From the NCBI GenBank assembly GCA_963762735.1, contig CAVXMG010000031.1, positions 62,001 to 126,000 of the forward strand: a stretch of 64,000 nt of DNA, written 5' to 3'. This document shows, piece by piece, positions 53,844-62,618 of the stretch. Both the position numbers and the translations under genes were made by a program. Below the pieces are notes generated by a model. The model was not told where the DNA came from. It ran no database searches and saw only the letters and a program-made list of their open reading frames with translations. This stretch comes from DASXKD01 sp963762735 (lineage in GTDB: Bacteria; Actinomycetota; Actinomycetes; Streptosporangiales; Streptosporangiaceae). Each line of letters begins with the position of its first letter. Positions within the stretch are counted from its first letter, which is position 1.

Positions 53844-54998
53844 CTAGCCGGGGGAGTTGGCCGCGAAGTGTGCCGCCGCGTCGACGCCGGTGCCCAGGGC
53901 GTGCCCCGGAAGGTGGACGGTCGGGCCGCTGTAGCGCATCCCGCCGCGGACGAACTTCCTGGGCATAAGCAAGGGAGTGTCGAGGTCGATGTAGGTAAAG
54001 AAGGGATAGCTCGCCGCTGCGACCGCGGCTGAGAATGTCATGGAAACCGCTGTCTCGACCATGCCGCCGATCATTCCGGTCATCCCTGCTGACCGGGCAA
54101 TCGATATTATGTCGAGCGCGTCCGCGACACCGCACTTCATCAGTTTGACGTTGACCGAGCTTATGCCGCCCGACTCCGCAACGCGAATGGCATCCGCAGG
54201 GCAGCGGACGGATTCGTCAGCGCAAACAGGAATGCCGTGCTCTCTTTCCAGTTCCGCAAGGCCGGCGATGTCAGGAGCCGCCACCGGTTGCTCAACAAGG
54301 ATAACCGCCGCGCCTGCCCCGGTCACGCCGCCCAGGAACCTATGGGCCTGCGAGCGGGAGAACCCGGCATTTCCATCCACTATGATGGAAAGCTCCGGCG
54401 TCGCCTGGGAAATAGCTGCAACGCGTGCGACATCCAGCTCCCAGTCATCGGCGCCAACCTTTACCTTGACAGTTTTGAATCCAGACTCCTCGGCATGATG
54501 TGCAGATTCCACACTGTGCCCGATGTCGCCCACTCCGATGGTGATGTCGGTCATGAGCTCGTGCGGGAATCCCCCGAGAAAGGCAGGCAGCGACAAGCCG
54601 AGATGGCGAGCCAGGGCATCGACCACCGCCTGCTCCACGGCGCACCTCGCCGCGGCTTCCTCGGGAAGCAGGCTTCGCAGGTCAGCCGCCAGAACTCGCC
54701 AGCCGGCCGCGTCGCGTCCCTTGACAGTCGCGATCATGTCGTGCAGTGCCGCGAGCGTGCTGGCTTGAGTTTCCCCGGTAATCACTTCGAACGGGGCGGC
54801 CTCACCGTATCCGGCTGAGCCATCCTGCAATACCACCCGCACCAACACGTTCTTGGCTGTGGCAACCGCGCCCTTGGAGATGGCGAAGCTCTCGGTCAGC
54901 CGCACTGCGATAGGGGCTATGTCCAGCCGCACGATCGTGCGCGCGCGCTCTGCTGCCGTACTGCCTTCTGGCCCGAGCCCGTGCTGCAGTGCTGCCAT
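53844..54998 (-). CDS. L-Ala-D/L-Glu (dipeptide) epimerase, enolase superfamily
   Basis: A 384-residue enolase-superfamily enzyme. The catalytic lysine pair is TVKVKVGADDWELD, the metal ligands are in IIVDGNAG, LVEQPVA and CADESVR, and the second lysine is in SVNVKLMKCG. This is the pattern of dipeptide epimerases such as YcjG/YkfB, which invert the Glu of the muropeptide L-Ala-D-Glu during cell-wall recycling. It faces the D-Ala ligase fusion across a 358-base gap and belongs to the lower-GC D-alanine cassette. Specificity for another dipeptide or for o-succinylbenzoate-type substrates is not excluded. Confidence 0.82.
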   Translation of the reverse strand: MAALQHGLGPEGSTAAERARTIVRLDIAPIAVRLTESFAISKGAVATAKNVLVRVVLQDGSAGYGEAAPFEVITGETQASTLAALHDMIATVKGRDAAGWRVLAADLRSLLPEEAAARCAVEQAVVDALARHLGLSLPAFLGGFPHELMTDITIGVGDIGHSVESAHHAEESGFKTVKVKVGADDWELDVARVAAISQATPELSIIVDGNAGFSRSQAHRFLGGVTGAGAAVILVEQPVAAPDIAGLAELEREHGIPVCADESVRCPADAIRVAESGGISSVNVKLMKCGVADALDIISIARSAGMTGMIGGMVETAVSMTFSAAVAAASYPFFTYIDLDTPLLMPRKFVRGGMRYSGPTVHLPGHALGTGVDAAAHFAANSPG

Positions 54999-55356
54999 CG
55001 TCGTGACCTCTGCTCCTACCTGGGGTGATACCCCGGAGGCTAACCGCGAATCAGGCAGCTAAGGGATCAGCGCCTTAAACGTTTCGCGGGGGCTGAAGTT
55101 TGCGGGCAGAGGCGATCTTGAAGCTACTTGGTGAGCCCACCGATCTGTCCTGCGGGCATCTGGCAAACTCAGCCTACCGGCGTGGCCGTCCTGCCTGGCA
55201 ACCTCTTTTGTTCCAAGCGGCTCGACCTCCCGCCCGGATCGCCTATGCTACAACGCAGTCCAAGGTTGACGAGGCACTGGCCTCTCGGGCCTCCCGCGGG
55301 GGAATTGAGTTGTACGGGTACTCGTAAAATACTTGCCAAGGATAAGTGGGTCATTG
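54999..55356. promoter_or_regulatory. Divergent promoter region of the D-alanine cassette
   Basis: 358 bases without a convincing gene. The perfect palindrome GGGGT-GAT-ACCCC lies at 55022-55034, 24 bases upstream of the epimerase start. On the plus strand CTCGAC and TATGCT, 17 bases apart (around 55227-55255), make a plausible promoter, and TAAAAT near 55326 is a second -10 candidate. The Lrp-type regulator encoded downstream could act here. No riboswitch class was recognised. Confidence 0.4.
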
Positions 55357-57780
55357 ATGGTATCGCTTGCGCTACTGCTCGGCGGTCCCTCGCGGGAGCG
55401 GGGTATCTCTCTCAACTCCGCACGTTCCGTCGCTGATCATCTGGTGGGCACGGATGTCCATCTCAAAGAGATTATTTATTTCGACCGCCGCTTGCGCGCG
55501 TACCCTATTTCGCAGAGCCTTCTGTACTGCAATACTCCTTCGGATTTCGACTTCAGGCTGACGCTGGCCGGCGGCGCACTGGCCGAGCGGGATCTCTTTG
55601 CCCGTCTCCAGAGCGTGGACCTCGTCTTCCCGGCAATTCACGGCGCCTTCGGCGAGGATGGGCAACTGCAGGCCCTGCTCGAGTCGGCAGACGTCCCGTT
55701 CATCGGGACGGGTGCCAGCGCCTGCCAGGTGGCGTTCGATAAGTTCCGGGCAACAGACACGCTGCGCATGGCGGGCGTAGGTGCCGTTCCCGGCATCCTG
55801 GTCACGTCGCAGCAGTCAGCCGCCACGAGAGAAGCAGCGCTTCTGGGCGCATTCCCCGAAGCTGCCAAGGTTGTCGTCAAGCCTGCTCAGGGCGGTTCCA
55901 GCATCGATGTTCATGTCTTGACCGACCGAAGCGCGGGCGTGGAGATCCTCGAAGGCATGGTGAGCCGGTACGGCCGCGTCGTCATCCAGCCGTGGATCAC
56001 CGGTATCGAGATGACGACCATTGTCATACAAGGGCCGTCAGGGCCTGTTGCTTCGATTCCCCTGCAGATTGAGCTGAGGAATCGCTTGGGCGAAAACGAC
56101 ATATTCGATTACCGGCGTAAGTACCTTGCCAGCAACGACTCGCACTATTATTGCCCCCCTGCGCAGGACATGGCGGTTATCAAGGAGATTCAACGTGTCT
56201 CCGAGCGGGCGTTCTCGCTGCTCGGCCTCAGGGACTTCGCCAGGATCGACAGCTGGCTACGGCCGGACGGCGAGATTCTCGTCTCCGAGATAAATCCCAT
56301 CAGCGGCATGGAACAGAATAGCTTCCTGTTTATCTCCGCCGCGCAGCTTGGAATGAGCCATGCGGACATCCTGCGGTTTATTGTTCACACCGCGGCCAGG
56401 AGGGTCGGCATCGAAGAGGCCGGCGGAAGCCCCGTCGATGCCGGCGCTGCCGCGGTGCGTCAGCCGGTCGCGGTGCTGTTCGGCGGCGAGACGGCCGAGC
56501 GTCAGGTGTCGGTCCTGTCCGGCACCAACGTCTGGCTGAAGCTGCTCGGCTCGCAACGCTACATGCCAGTGCCCTACCTGCTGGATCCCGATGGGTCGGT
56601 ATGGCGGTTGTCGTACTCGGCGGCGCTCCGCCATTCCGTCGAGGAGATCGTGGAATCATGCCGGGACGCGCAACGGCTCGATGGCGTCCGCAGCGAGCTC
56701 GCGTCCTCGATACTCCACCGGCTGGGCTTGTCCGGGGAAGACCTTAGCTCACCCGTATCGCCGCCTGTCCGGTTCACTATGGATGAGTTCCTTGACCTGC
56801 ATGACCTGGTGTTCATCGCGTTGCACGGCGGCGAGGGAGAGGACGGCACGCTGCAAGAAGTGCTTAACCAGCACGGCGTCCGCTACAACGGCTCAGACGT
56901 AGCCGCGTCCCGCTTGTGCATGGACAAGTACGAGACCGGCAAAATCGTCGCTGAGCTGGCCCCAGAGGGCATCTACACGGCGCGGCGGATCTGTGTGCCG
57001 CTGGCCGATGCGCTCGCGCGGGACGTGCCCGAGTTGTGGCAGGAGATCGCGGCCGCCTGCGGAGCTTCCCGTGTGGTGGTGAAGCCCGTGGACGACGGTT
57101 GCTCGGCGGGCGTGGTGCCGCTTGGCTGTCCTGAGGATCTTGCGCTGTACCTGAGCCTGATCGACAGCGGCGCACCGCGGCTGCAGGGGGATTCGTTCTC
57201 CCTGCTGACGGCTGGTCAGATCATTGAGCTGCCGACCAAAAGGCAGACGCGCCTGCTTTTCGAGGAGTACATCGCCACCGATGATATCCGGGTCGATGAC
57301 ATCAACCCTGATACCTCGAGGGCAGCCAGCCTTATCTGGGGTGAAGAACGCGACACGGGCTGGGTGGAGGTAACCGTCGGAGTTCTCGGGAAGAAGGGCT
57401 CCATGGCCGCCATGAATCCGAGCATCACCGTTGCGAGCAGCGGTATCCTTTCGCTCGAAGAGAAATTTATGGGCGGCACCGGTGTCAACATCACCCCGCC
57501 TCCTGCGCCACCACTTGGCCGAGTCCGCCCCGAGGCTGTGCATATGGCGAAAGAAAGAATAGCCCGTGTGGCGAATGCTCTCGGCATGGCTGGCTATGGG
57601 CGAATAGATGCGTTTATGCATCGTGAGACCGGCGAGGTCATCGTAATAGAGGCCAACTCCCTGCCGGGGCTGACTCCTGCCACCGTGTTCTATCATCAGG
57701 GGCTCGCCGAGGAACCGCCACTGCCACCGCGCGACATCCTGGAGATGATCGTCGATTTGGCTGATGCACCGGGGACGTAA
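55357..57780 (+). CDS. Tandem fusion of two D-alanine-D-alanine ligase-like ATP-grasp modules
   Basis: An 807-residue protein with two complete Ddl-like halves. Half 1 (residues 1-350): LLGGPSRERGISLNSARSV, AIHGAFGEDGQLQALLE, VVVKPAQGGSSIDV, the omega-loop FDYRRKY and EINPISGMEQNSFL. Half 2 (from residue 371): VLFGGETAERQVSVLSGT, ALHGGEGEDGTLQEVLNQHG, VVVKPVDDGCSAGVV, EEKFMGGTGVNITPPPAPP and EANSLPGLTPATVFYHQG. Half 1 keeps the usual D-Ala ligase omega-loop; half 2 replaces it and has Cys for the usual Ser, so the halves may differ in substrate. Ordinary Ddl is about 350 residues. ATG 55357 begins the fold. The MurF-Alr fusion follows. Confidence 0.85.
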   Translation: MVSLALLLGGPSRERGISLNSARSVADHLVGTDVHLKEIIYFDRRLRAYPISQSLLYCNTPSDFDFRLTLAGGALAERDLFARLQSVDLVFPAIHGAFGEDGQLQALLESADVPFIGTGASACQVAFDKFRATDTLRMAGVGAVPGILVTSQQSAATREAALLGAFPEAAKVVVKPAQGGSSIDVHVLTDRSAGVEILEGMVSRYGRVVIQPWITGIEMTTIVIQGPSGPVASIPLQIELRNRLGENDIFDYRRKYLASNDSHYYCPPAQDMAVIKEIQRVSERAFSLLGLRDFARIDSWLRPDGEILVSEINPISGMEQNSFLFISAAQLGMSHADILRFIVHTAARRVGIEEAGGSPVDAGAAAVRQPVAVLFGGETAERQVSVLSGTNVWLKLLGSQRYMPVPYLLDPDGSVWRLSYSAALRHSVEEIVESCRDAQRLDGVRSELASSILHRLGLSGEDLSSPVSPPVRFTMDEFLDLHDLVFIALHGGEGEDGTLQEVLNQHGVRYNGSDVAASRLCMDKYETGKIVAELAPEGIYTARRICVPLADALARDVPELWQEIAAACGASRVVVKPVDDGCSAGVVPLGCPEDLALYLSLIDSGAPRLQGDSFSLLTAGQIIELPTKRQTRLLFEEYIATDDIRVDDINPDTSRAASLIWGEERDTGWVEVTVGVLGKKGSMAAMNPSITVASSGILSLEEKFMGGTGVNITPPPAPPLGRVRPEAVHMAKERIARVANALGMAGYGRIDAFMHRETGEVIVIEANSLPGLTPATVFYHQGLAEEPPLPPRDILEMIVDLADAPGT

Positions 57781-57958
57781 CCGGCGGCCTCCTGGCCTGC
57801 CCGCCCCGGCCAGCGGCAGGCAGCCGAGCGCGGACCGCGCCCGCTAGTAAGCTTGGTGGCCCGGCCGAGCGGCGCCTCTCGCCGTCCTGCGTGACAAACC
57901 CCTATCTAGCAGCGCAGTCGTGGCGTGCCGCTCGAAGCTCGATGGCTCGGAGGGCCCC

Positions 57959-60460
57959 GTGGATGCAGTCAGTATCGCCGACCTGGCCGACATAGTCGGT
58001 GGCCGGGTGACCGGCTGGACGCCACAAGCCGAACTCGTCAGGCATGTGACGGCTCACTCTCAGCACATCATGCAAGGAAGCGTCTTCTTCGCCTTGCCGG
58101 GCACGCGAACTGACGGGCATGAATTCGCCCGCGAGGCGCTGACGAACGGCGCCGTCGGTGTGGTACTCGCAGAGAACCAGGGCCAGGCGCACGACTATGG
58201 CGGTCCCGTCGTCCAAGTGCGGAACCCACTGGAAGCATTGCAGCGGCTGGCGAGGTGGTGGCGCTCTCAGCTATCGGCAACCGTTGTCGCGGTTGTGGGC
58301 AGCAGCGGCAAGACCGTTACTAAGGATGCTCTAGTCCAAATTCTGGGCGCTGACCGGCGTGTTTTTGGCACACCAGGAAGCTTCAACAGCAAGCTGGGGG
58401 TTCCGCTTGCGCTCCTGGATTGCCCTGCCGACTGTGAGGTTGCCATTATCGAAGCGGCCGCGACCGAACCGGGTGAAATGTCTCTCCTGCAGGACATCAT
58501 TCGCCCCGATCACGTTGTCTTCACCAACCTCGGCACGAGGCACGGCTCGAACTTTCCGGGCCCTGAGGCGCACGTAAGGGAACTGTTGTCCATCACCGGG
58601 GCCGGTGCGGACGGCTGGCTGGTCGTCGGCGATCCGCAGCCGGTGGTCCGTGCCGTGGCCGAGAACCTGGCCGTCCGCAGCTACTACCGCGGCGACTCCG
58701 CCGCGATCCCTGCCTTTACGATCCTGGAAAGCGACCCGAGGAGCACGCTGGCCCTGGTCAGCTTCCCCGGCGCGGCTGACGGGCATGTCGTCATCCAGAC
58801 GCCGTTCGAGGAAATCCTCATGGATGTAGAGGTGGCCCTGGCCGCCTCCTGGCTGCTGGGCGTGGAACCAAGCACCGCGCTCCAGGCTCTGACCGACTAC
58901 GTGCCGACCGAGACCCGGATGGAGGTCTGGCAATCGCCGGAAGGATGGACCGTGGTGCGCGACGTCGCGACAACGGATGCCGTCACGCTGGGCACGGCGC
59001 TGCAGGTATCCCGCCGCCTGGCACGCCAGTCGAGCCGGTTCAGCGTCGTGCTGTCGGACCCCCTTGGGTCCTGCAAGACCGAAAGCGTGCACGCCCTGGG
59101 CCGCGCTCTTGGAAACTCCAAGGTCGACAGCCTCTGGGCGCTTGAGTGTGACTCGCACCGGGAGATCGGGAAAACCCTTACCGCGATGGGCTCCGACGTG
59201 GAGGTTCGCTACTTCGCGAGCCTCGAGGCGATGCGCCCTGCCTTTCGTGACAACCTCGGCAACGACGATGTCGTCCTGATCGAGTCTCCCCGGGAACGCT
59301 CTCTCGCGGACGTGACCTCAATCCTTATAGAGCCGCTCGCCCCTACCCGGCTCTATATCGACCGGGCGGCCCTGGAGAGCAATGTCATCGCGTTCCGCCG
59401 GCTGATCGGGCCACAGGTCCAGCTTCTCGCGATGGTCAAGGGTCTGGCATACGGGACGAGCGCGATCCATGTCAGCAGATCGCTGCAAGCCGCAGGAGTC
59501 GACCAGCTCGGCGTGGCAACCGTGGATGAGGGCGTTGCCTTGCGGCGCGCCGAGGTATCGCTGCCGATTCTCGTCACCCTCGCCACATCGACCGAGATGG
59601 ACAAGGTAATCAGGAATGATCTGACTCCACAGATCTATACATCAAGCATGCTTGACTCGGTGATCTTCCATGCCCGCCTGAATACACGGCGGCAGCCGGT
59701 AAAGGTTCACCTGGAAGTTGAAACAGGCATGCACAGGACGGGATTCCAGCCGGCCGATGCCATCAAAGCCCTGGAACGTATTCGCGACGAGCCGTCGGTC
59801 AGCCTGGCCGGGCTCATGACGCACTTTGCCTGTGCGGATCAGCCTAATGAGGACGACTTCACGCTGGAACAAATCGCACGATTCATGGAGGTGGCACGCA
59901 CTGCGGAGGAGCTTGGCTTCAGGGACTTTATCAGGCATGCGGCAAATACTGCCGGAGCCATTCGCTTTCCGGCGGCGCGACTCGACATGGTGCGCGTTGG
60001 CATCGGCCTGTACGGAGTTTATCCTTCATCCGAGACGGCGCACCAGATCGACCTCACGACTGTCGTGGCGCTGGTCAGCCAGATCGTCGAAATCCAAGAC
60101 CTGTCCGAGGGCGATCGCATCGGCTACGGGGGGACTTACCGGGTGCCGGCCGGAGGGCGGCGGGTCGCCGTCGTAGCCGCTGGTTACCACGATTGCGTTC
60201 CCCGGGGCCTTTCAAATTTCGGCTACGTCTCCGTCGATGGCCGCAAGTGCCGCATCCTGGGGATAGTGTCCATGGACTCGATGGTCGTGGATGTCAGCGA
60301 CTGCCCAAGTGCGGCGGTCGGCAGCGATGTGCTGATTTACGGTCGCCACGGGGGGTCGATCGTCCCCATCGAGGAAGTGGCAGCGGCAATGGACACGATC
60401 CCCTATGAACTACTTTCCCGGGTCCAGCCGCGGGTCCTGCGGGTGCTGACCCAACATTGA
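57959..60460 (+). CDS. MurF-alanine racemase bifunctional fusion
   Basis: An 833-residue protein. Residues 1-455 form a MurF-like ligase (adds D-Ala-D-Ala to UDP-MurNAc-tripeptide): LADIVGGRVTGW, ALPGTRTDGHEF, P-loop VVGSSGKTVTKD (114-123), AAATEPGEM and DYVPTETRMEVW. Residues 460-833 form an alanine racemase: LYIDRAALESNVIAFRRLIG, the PLP lysine Lys494 in AMVKGLAYG, ETGMHRTGF and the catalytic Tyr723 in GYGGTYRVP. The racemase motif is KGLAYG rather than the usual KADAYG. Such fusions are known mainly from Bacteroidetes. GTG 57959 has GGAGGG four bases before it; GTG 57920 is less likely. The gap to the ligase gene is 178 bases. Confidence 0.87.
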   Translation: MDAVSIADLADIVGGRVTGWTPQAELVRHVTAHSQHIMQGSVFFALPGTRTDGHEFAREALTNGAVGVVLAENQGQAHDYGGPVVQVRNPLEALQRLARWWRSQLSATVVAVVGSSGKTVTKDALVQILGADRRVFGTPGSFNSKLGVPLALLDCPADCEVAIIEAAATEPGEMSLLQDIIRPDHVVFTNLGTRHGSNFPGPEAHVRELLSITGAGADGWLVVGDPQPVVRAVAENLAVRSYYRGDSAAIPAFTILESDPRSTLALVSFPGAADGHVVIQTPFEEILMDVEVALAASWLLGVEPSTALQALTDYVPTETRMEVWQSPEGWTVVRDVATTDAVTLGTALQVSRRLARQSSRFSVVLSDPLGSCKTESVHALGRALGNSKVDSLWALECDSHREIGKTLTAMGSDVEVRYFASLEAMRPAFRDNLGNDDVVLIESPRERSLADVTSILIEPLAPTRLYIDRAALESNVIAFRRLIGPQVQLLAMVKGLAYGTSAIHVSRSLQAAGVDQLGVATVDEGVALRRAEVSLPILVTLATSTEMDKVIRNDLTPQIYTSSMLDSVIFHARLNTRRQPVKVHLEVETGMHRTGFQPADAIKALERIRDEPSVSLAGLMTHFACADQPNEDDFTLEQIARFMEVARTAEELGFRDFIRHAANTAGAIRFPAARLDMVRVGIGLYGVYPSSETAHQIDLTTVVALVSQIVEIQDLSEGDRIGYGGTYRVPAGGRRVAVVAAGYHDCVPRGLSNFGYVSVDGRKCRILGIVSMDSMVVDVSDCPSAAVGSDVLIYGRHGGSIVPIEEVAAAMDTIPYELLSRVQPRVLRVLTQH

Positions 60461-60513
60461 TCAGCGCTCGCGAACCGGCGGTGCTGAGAAAGGCATCACG
60501 GTAGGCTTGCCTG

Positions 60514-61005
60514 ATGCGAGAGATCATTGACATCCTGCAAGCCGATGGGCGCGCCACCCCGGAACGCATAGCGATCATGACCGGACTCGACGCCGATAGC
60601 GTGCGTGATCAGATCGCTACCTGGGAGCGGGAGGGCATCATCAGGCGTTATAAAGCCGTCGTCGACCCGGATCAGATGCGCAAGATCGCGGGCGTTGAAG
60701 TGATCACTGCGCTGATCGATGTATCGGTCTCCCCGGAGCGCGGTGTTGGCTTCGACGACGTGGCTGCCCGGATATCGCAGTTTCCCGAAGTCCGGTCCGT
60801 GCACCTGGTATCCGGCGTCCAAGATCTGCGTTGTGTGGTAACCGGCCGCAGCATGCATGATGTTGCCGATTTCGTCGCGCAAAAGCTCGCTACCATAAGT
60901 CGGGTAACCGCTACCGCCACACATTTCGTCCTGAAGACGTACAAGGATGACGGCGAGCTGTTTACCGGAGCCGCCGAGGATCACCGCCTGAGAGTGGCAC
61001 CATGA
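60514..61005 (+). CDS. Lrp/AsnC-family regulator
   Basis: A 163-residue regulator. The N-terminal HTH is IIDILQADGRATPERIAIMT, then DSVRDQIATWEREGIIRRYK, and the C-terminal RAM-type ligand domain is seen in VITALIDVSVSPERGVGFDD and PEVRSVHLVSGVQDLRCVVT. It probably senses an amino acid and controls the D-alanine cassette. The stop overlaps the aminotransferase start (ATGA), a pair also seen in other bacteria. Confidence 0.88.
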   Translation: MREIIDILQADGRATPERIAIMTGLDADSVRDQIATWEREGIIRRYKAVVDPDQMRKIAGVEVITALIDVSVSPERGVGFDDVAARISQFPEVRSVHLVSGVQDLRCVVTGRSMHDVADFVAQKLATISRVTATATHFVLKTYKDDGELFTGAAEDHRLRVAP

Positions 61006-62180
61006 AACCCCTGAACCCGGCCGTCGTTGCCTGCCCGCCGTCGGGGATACGTCGCTTCTTCGATATAGCGGCCAGCATGGAAGACGTCATCTCGCTGGGA
61101 GTGGGCGAGCCTGACTATGCGACCCCCTGGCGTATAAGGGAAGCCGGAATATTCGCTCTGGAAAGTGGCATCACCACCTATACATCGAACGCGGGCCTGC
61201 TGGAACTTCGCGAGGCCATCTGTGCGGATCTTCATCGCCGCTATGGCATTAGTTACCAGCCTGCAGATGAATGCCTCATTACCGCCGGCGTCTCGGAAGG
61301 GCTTGACCTGGCGCTCCGGGCCTTGCTGGCGCCAGGAGATGAGGTGTTGATCCCGGAACCTTGTTATGTTGCGTATGAGCCATGCGTGAGCCTGGCGGGC
61401 GGCAAGCCGGTGACCGTTGCCACCAGTGGGACCGACGGCTTCCGCCTGCATGCTGACCGGATCGCGGCCGCTATTACACCAAGGACAAAGGCAATCCTGC
61501 TCAGTTCGCCCGCCAACCCGACGGGAGCCGTGCAGGCGCGTGAGGATCTGGCGGCCGTAGTCGAACTGGCCGTGCGGCATGACCTTTACCTGATTTCCGA
61601 TGAGATATACGAGAGGCTCAGTTACCTTTCGCCACATGTCTGCGTGGCCACCCTGCCGGGCGCGCGGGAGCGGACCATCCTGCTGGGCGGATTTTCAAAG
61701 GCCTACGCCATGACGGGATGGCGCGTCGGTTACTTGTGCGCTCCTGCGGCCATATCGGAGCTGGCCTGCCGGATCCATCAGTACACCATGCTCTGCGCGT
61801 CACATATATCGCAGCTAGCCGCACTGGAGGCGCTGCGTTCCGGCGAAGCCGACGCGGATGAAATGATTGCAGATTATGACCGCCGCCGTCGTATCTTTGT
61901 CAAGGGCCTCTGCGAAATTGGCCTGGACTGCGCAGAGCCCGGCGGGGCATTCTATGCGTTCCCTTCCATCAGCAGCACCGGCCTGACCTCCCAGGAATTC
62001 GCTGAGCAACTCCTCTACGCCGAGCGCGTTGCCGTGGTTCCTGGAGATGTCTTCGGCGCGTCAGGCGAGGGATATGTCCGATGCTGCTATGCGACGGCAC
62101 TATCGGAACTCGAGGAGGCACTGGTCCGGATCGATCGTTTCCTGGGCAAGCTTCCCGCCGCTTCCCCGGCCGCTACTTGA
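61002..62180 (+). CDS. PLP-dependent class I/II aminotransferase
   Basis: A 392-residue fold-type I aminotransferase. The domain order is clear: SLGVGEPDYATPWRIRE, ITTYTSNAGLLELREAICAD, PCYVAYEPCVSLAGGKPV, LLSSPANPTGAVQAREDL, YLISDEIYERLSY and the PLP lysine in GGFSKAYAMTGWRVGYL. The family includes alanine and aromatic aminotransferases; the substrate is not determined by sequence alone. Coupled to the Lrp-type regulator by a four-base overlap, it may supply or consume an amino acid used by the racemase and ligases. Confidence 0.88.
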   Translation: MKPLNPAVVACPPSGIRRFFDIAASMEDVISLGVGEPDYATPWRIREAGIFALESGITTYTSNAGLLELREAICADLHRRYGISYQPADECLITAGVSEGLDLALRALLAPGDEVLIPEPCYVAYEPCVSLAGGKPVTVATSGTDGFRLHADRIAAAITPRTKAILLSSPANPTGAVQAREDLAAVVELAVRHDLYLISDEIYERLSYLSPHVCVATLPGARERTILLGGFSKAYAMTGWRVGYLCAPAAISELACRIHQYTMLCASHISQLAALEALRSGEADADEMIADYDRRRRIFVKGLCEIGLDCAEPGGAFYAFPSISSTGLTSQEFAEQLLYAERVAVVPGDVFGASGEGYVRCCYATALSELEEALVRIDRFLGKLPAASPAAT

Positions 62181-62204
62181 CAAGGCGGGCACCGGCGGAT
62201 CAGC

Positions 62205-62330
62205 GACATCGGGCCGGTGCTCATCCTGGCGGTACGGCCGGCTGGACATCCTGGTCGACAACGCCGGACCCGCACGGCCCCCACCGAGACCTGCGCGGAC
62301 GAGAACGGCACCGTCCCCCGGTAGCCGTTG
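62205..62330 (+). pseudogene. Fragment of a short-chain dehydrogenase
   Basis: Frame 1 reads WRYGRLDILVDNAGPAR at about 62229-62280, the characteristic GRLDILVNNAG block of SDRs. No Rossmann start or catalytic Tyr-x-x-x-Lys is nearby and the frame becomes Pro/Arg-rich at once. It is a remnant at the downstream edge of the D-alanine cassette. The remaining 62331-62487 shows no gene. Confidence 0.55.
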
Positions 62331-62487
62331 TCAGAAGGCACGCCGTCTGGCAACGGGAGTATCGGCCGGGCGCAGCGCATGAATACTTGGCGTCGCCGGG
62401 TACGATTATCGGTTCTCGAAAGGCTGCTATACTCGCCGGCCCAATGACCGCCGCCGGATTTGTGAACTATCCGGCTGAGTGGCGGCA

Positions 62488-62515
62488 TTGACCGTATGGC
62501 GAATAATGCTAGACA
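62488..62515 (+). promoter_or_regulatory. Promoter candidate upstream of the HTH protein gene
   Basis: TTGACC (62488-62493) and TAGACA (62510-62515) are separated by 16 bases, close to the vegetative consensus, about 100 bases before the ATG at 62619. The word GCTAGAC recurs about 40 bases later. Confidence 0.45.
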
Positions 62516-62618
62516 TTCCGGAAACGGAAGTGTAAGTGCTTCTATGGGTGCTAGACTTCGTGGAAGCGATCCTTCCTGCGGATCTTCGTCTGTAAGTTGG
62601 CGAGTCATAGCCTTGGAG

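Noticed and set aside
55357..60460. Vancomycin-type resistance operon.
   Set aside because: No VanH-type dehydrogenase, VanX dipeptidase or VanRS pair is present, and half 1 of the ligase has the ordinary D-Ala ligase omega-loop.
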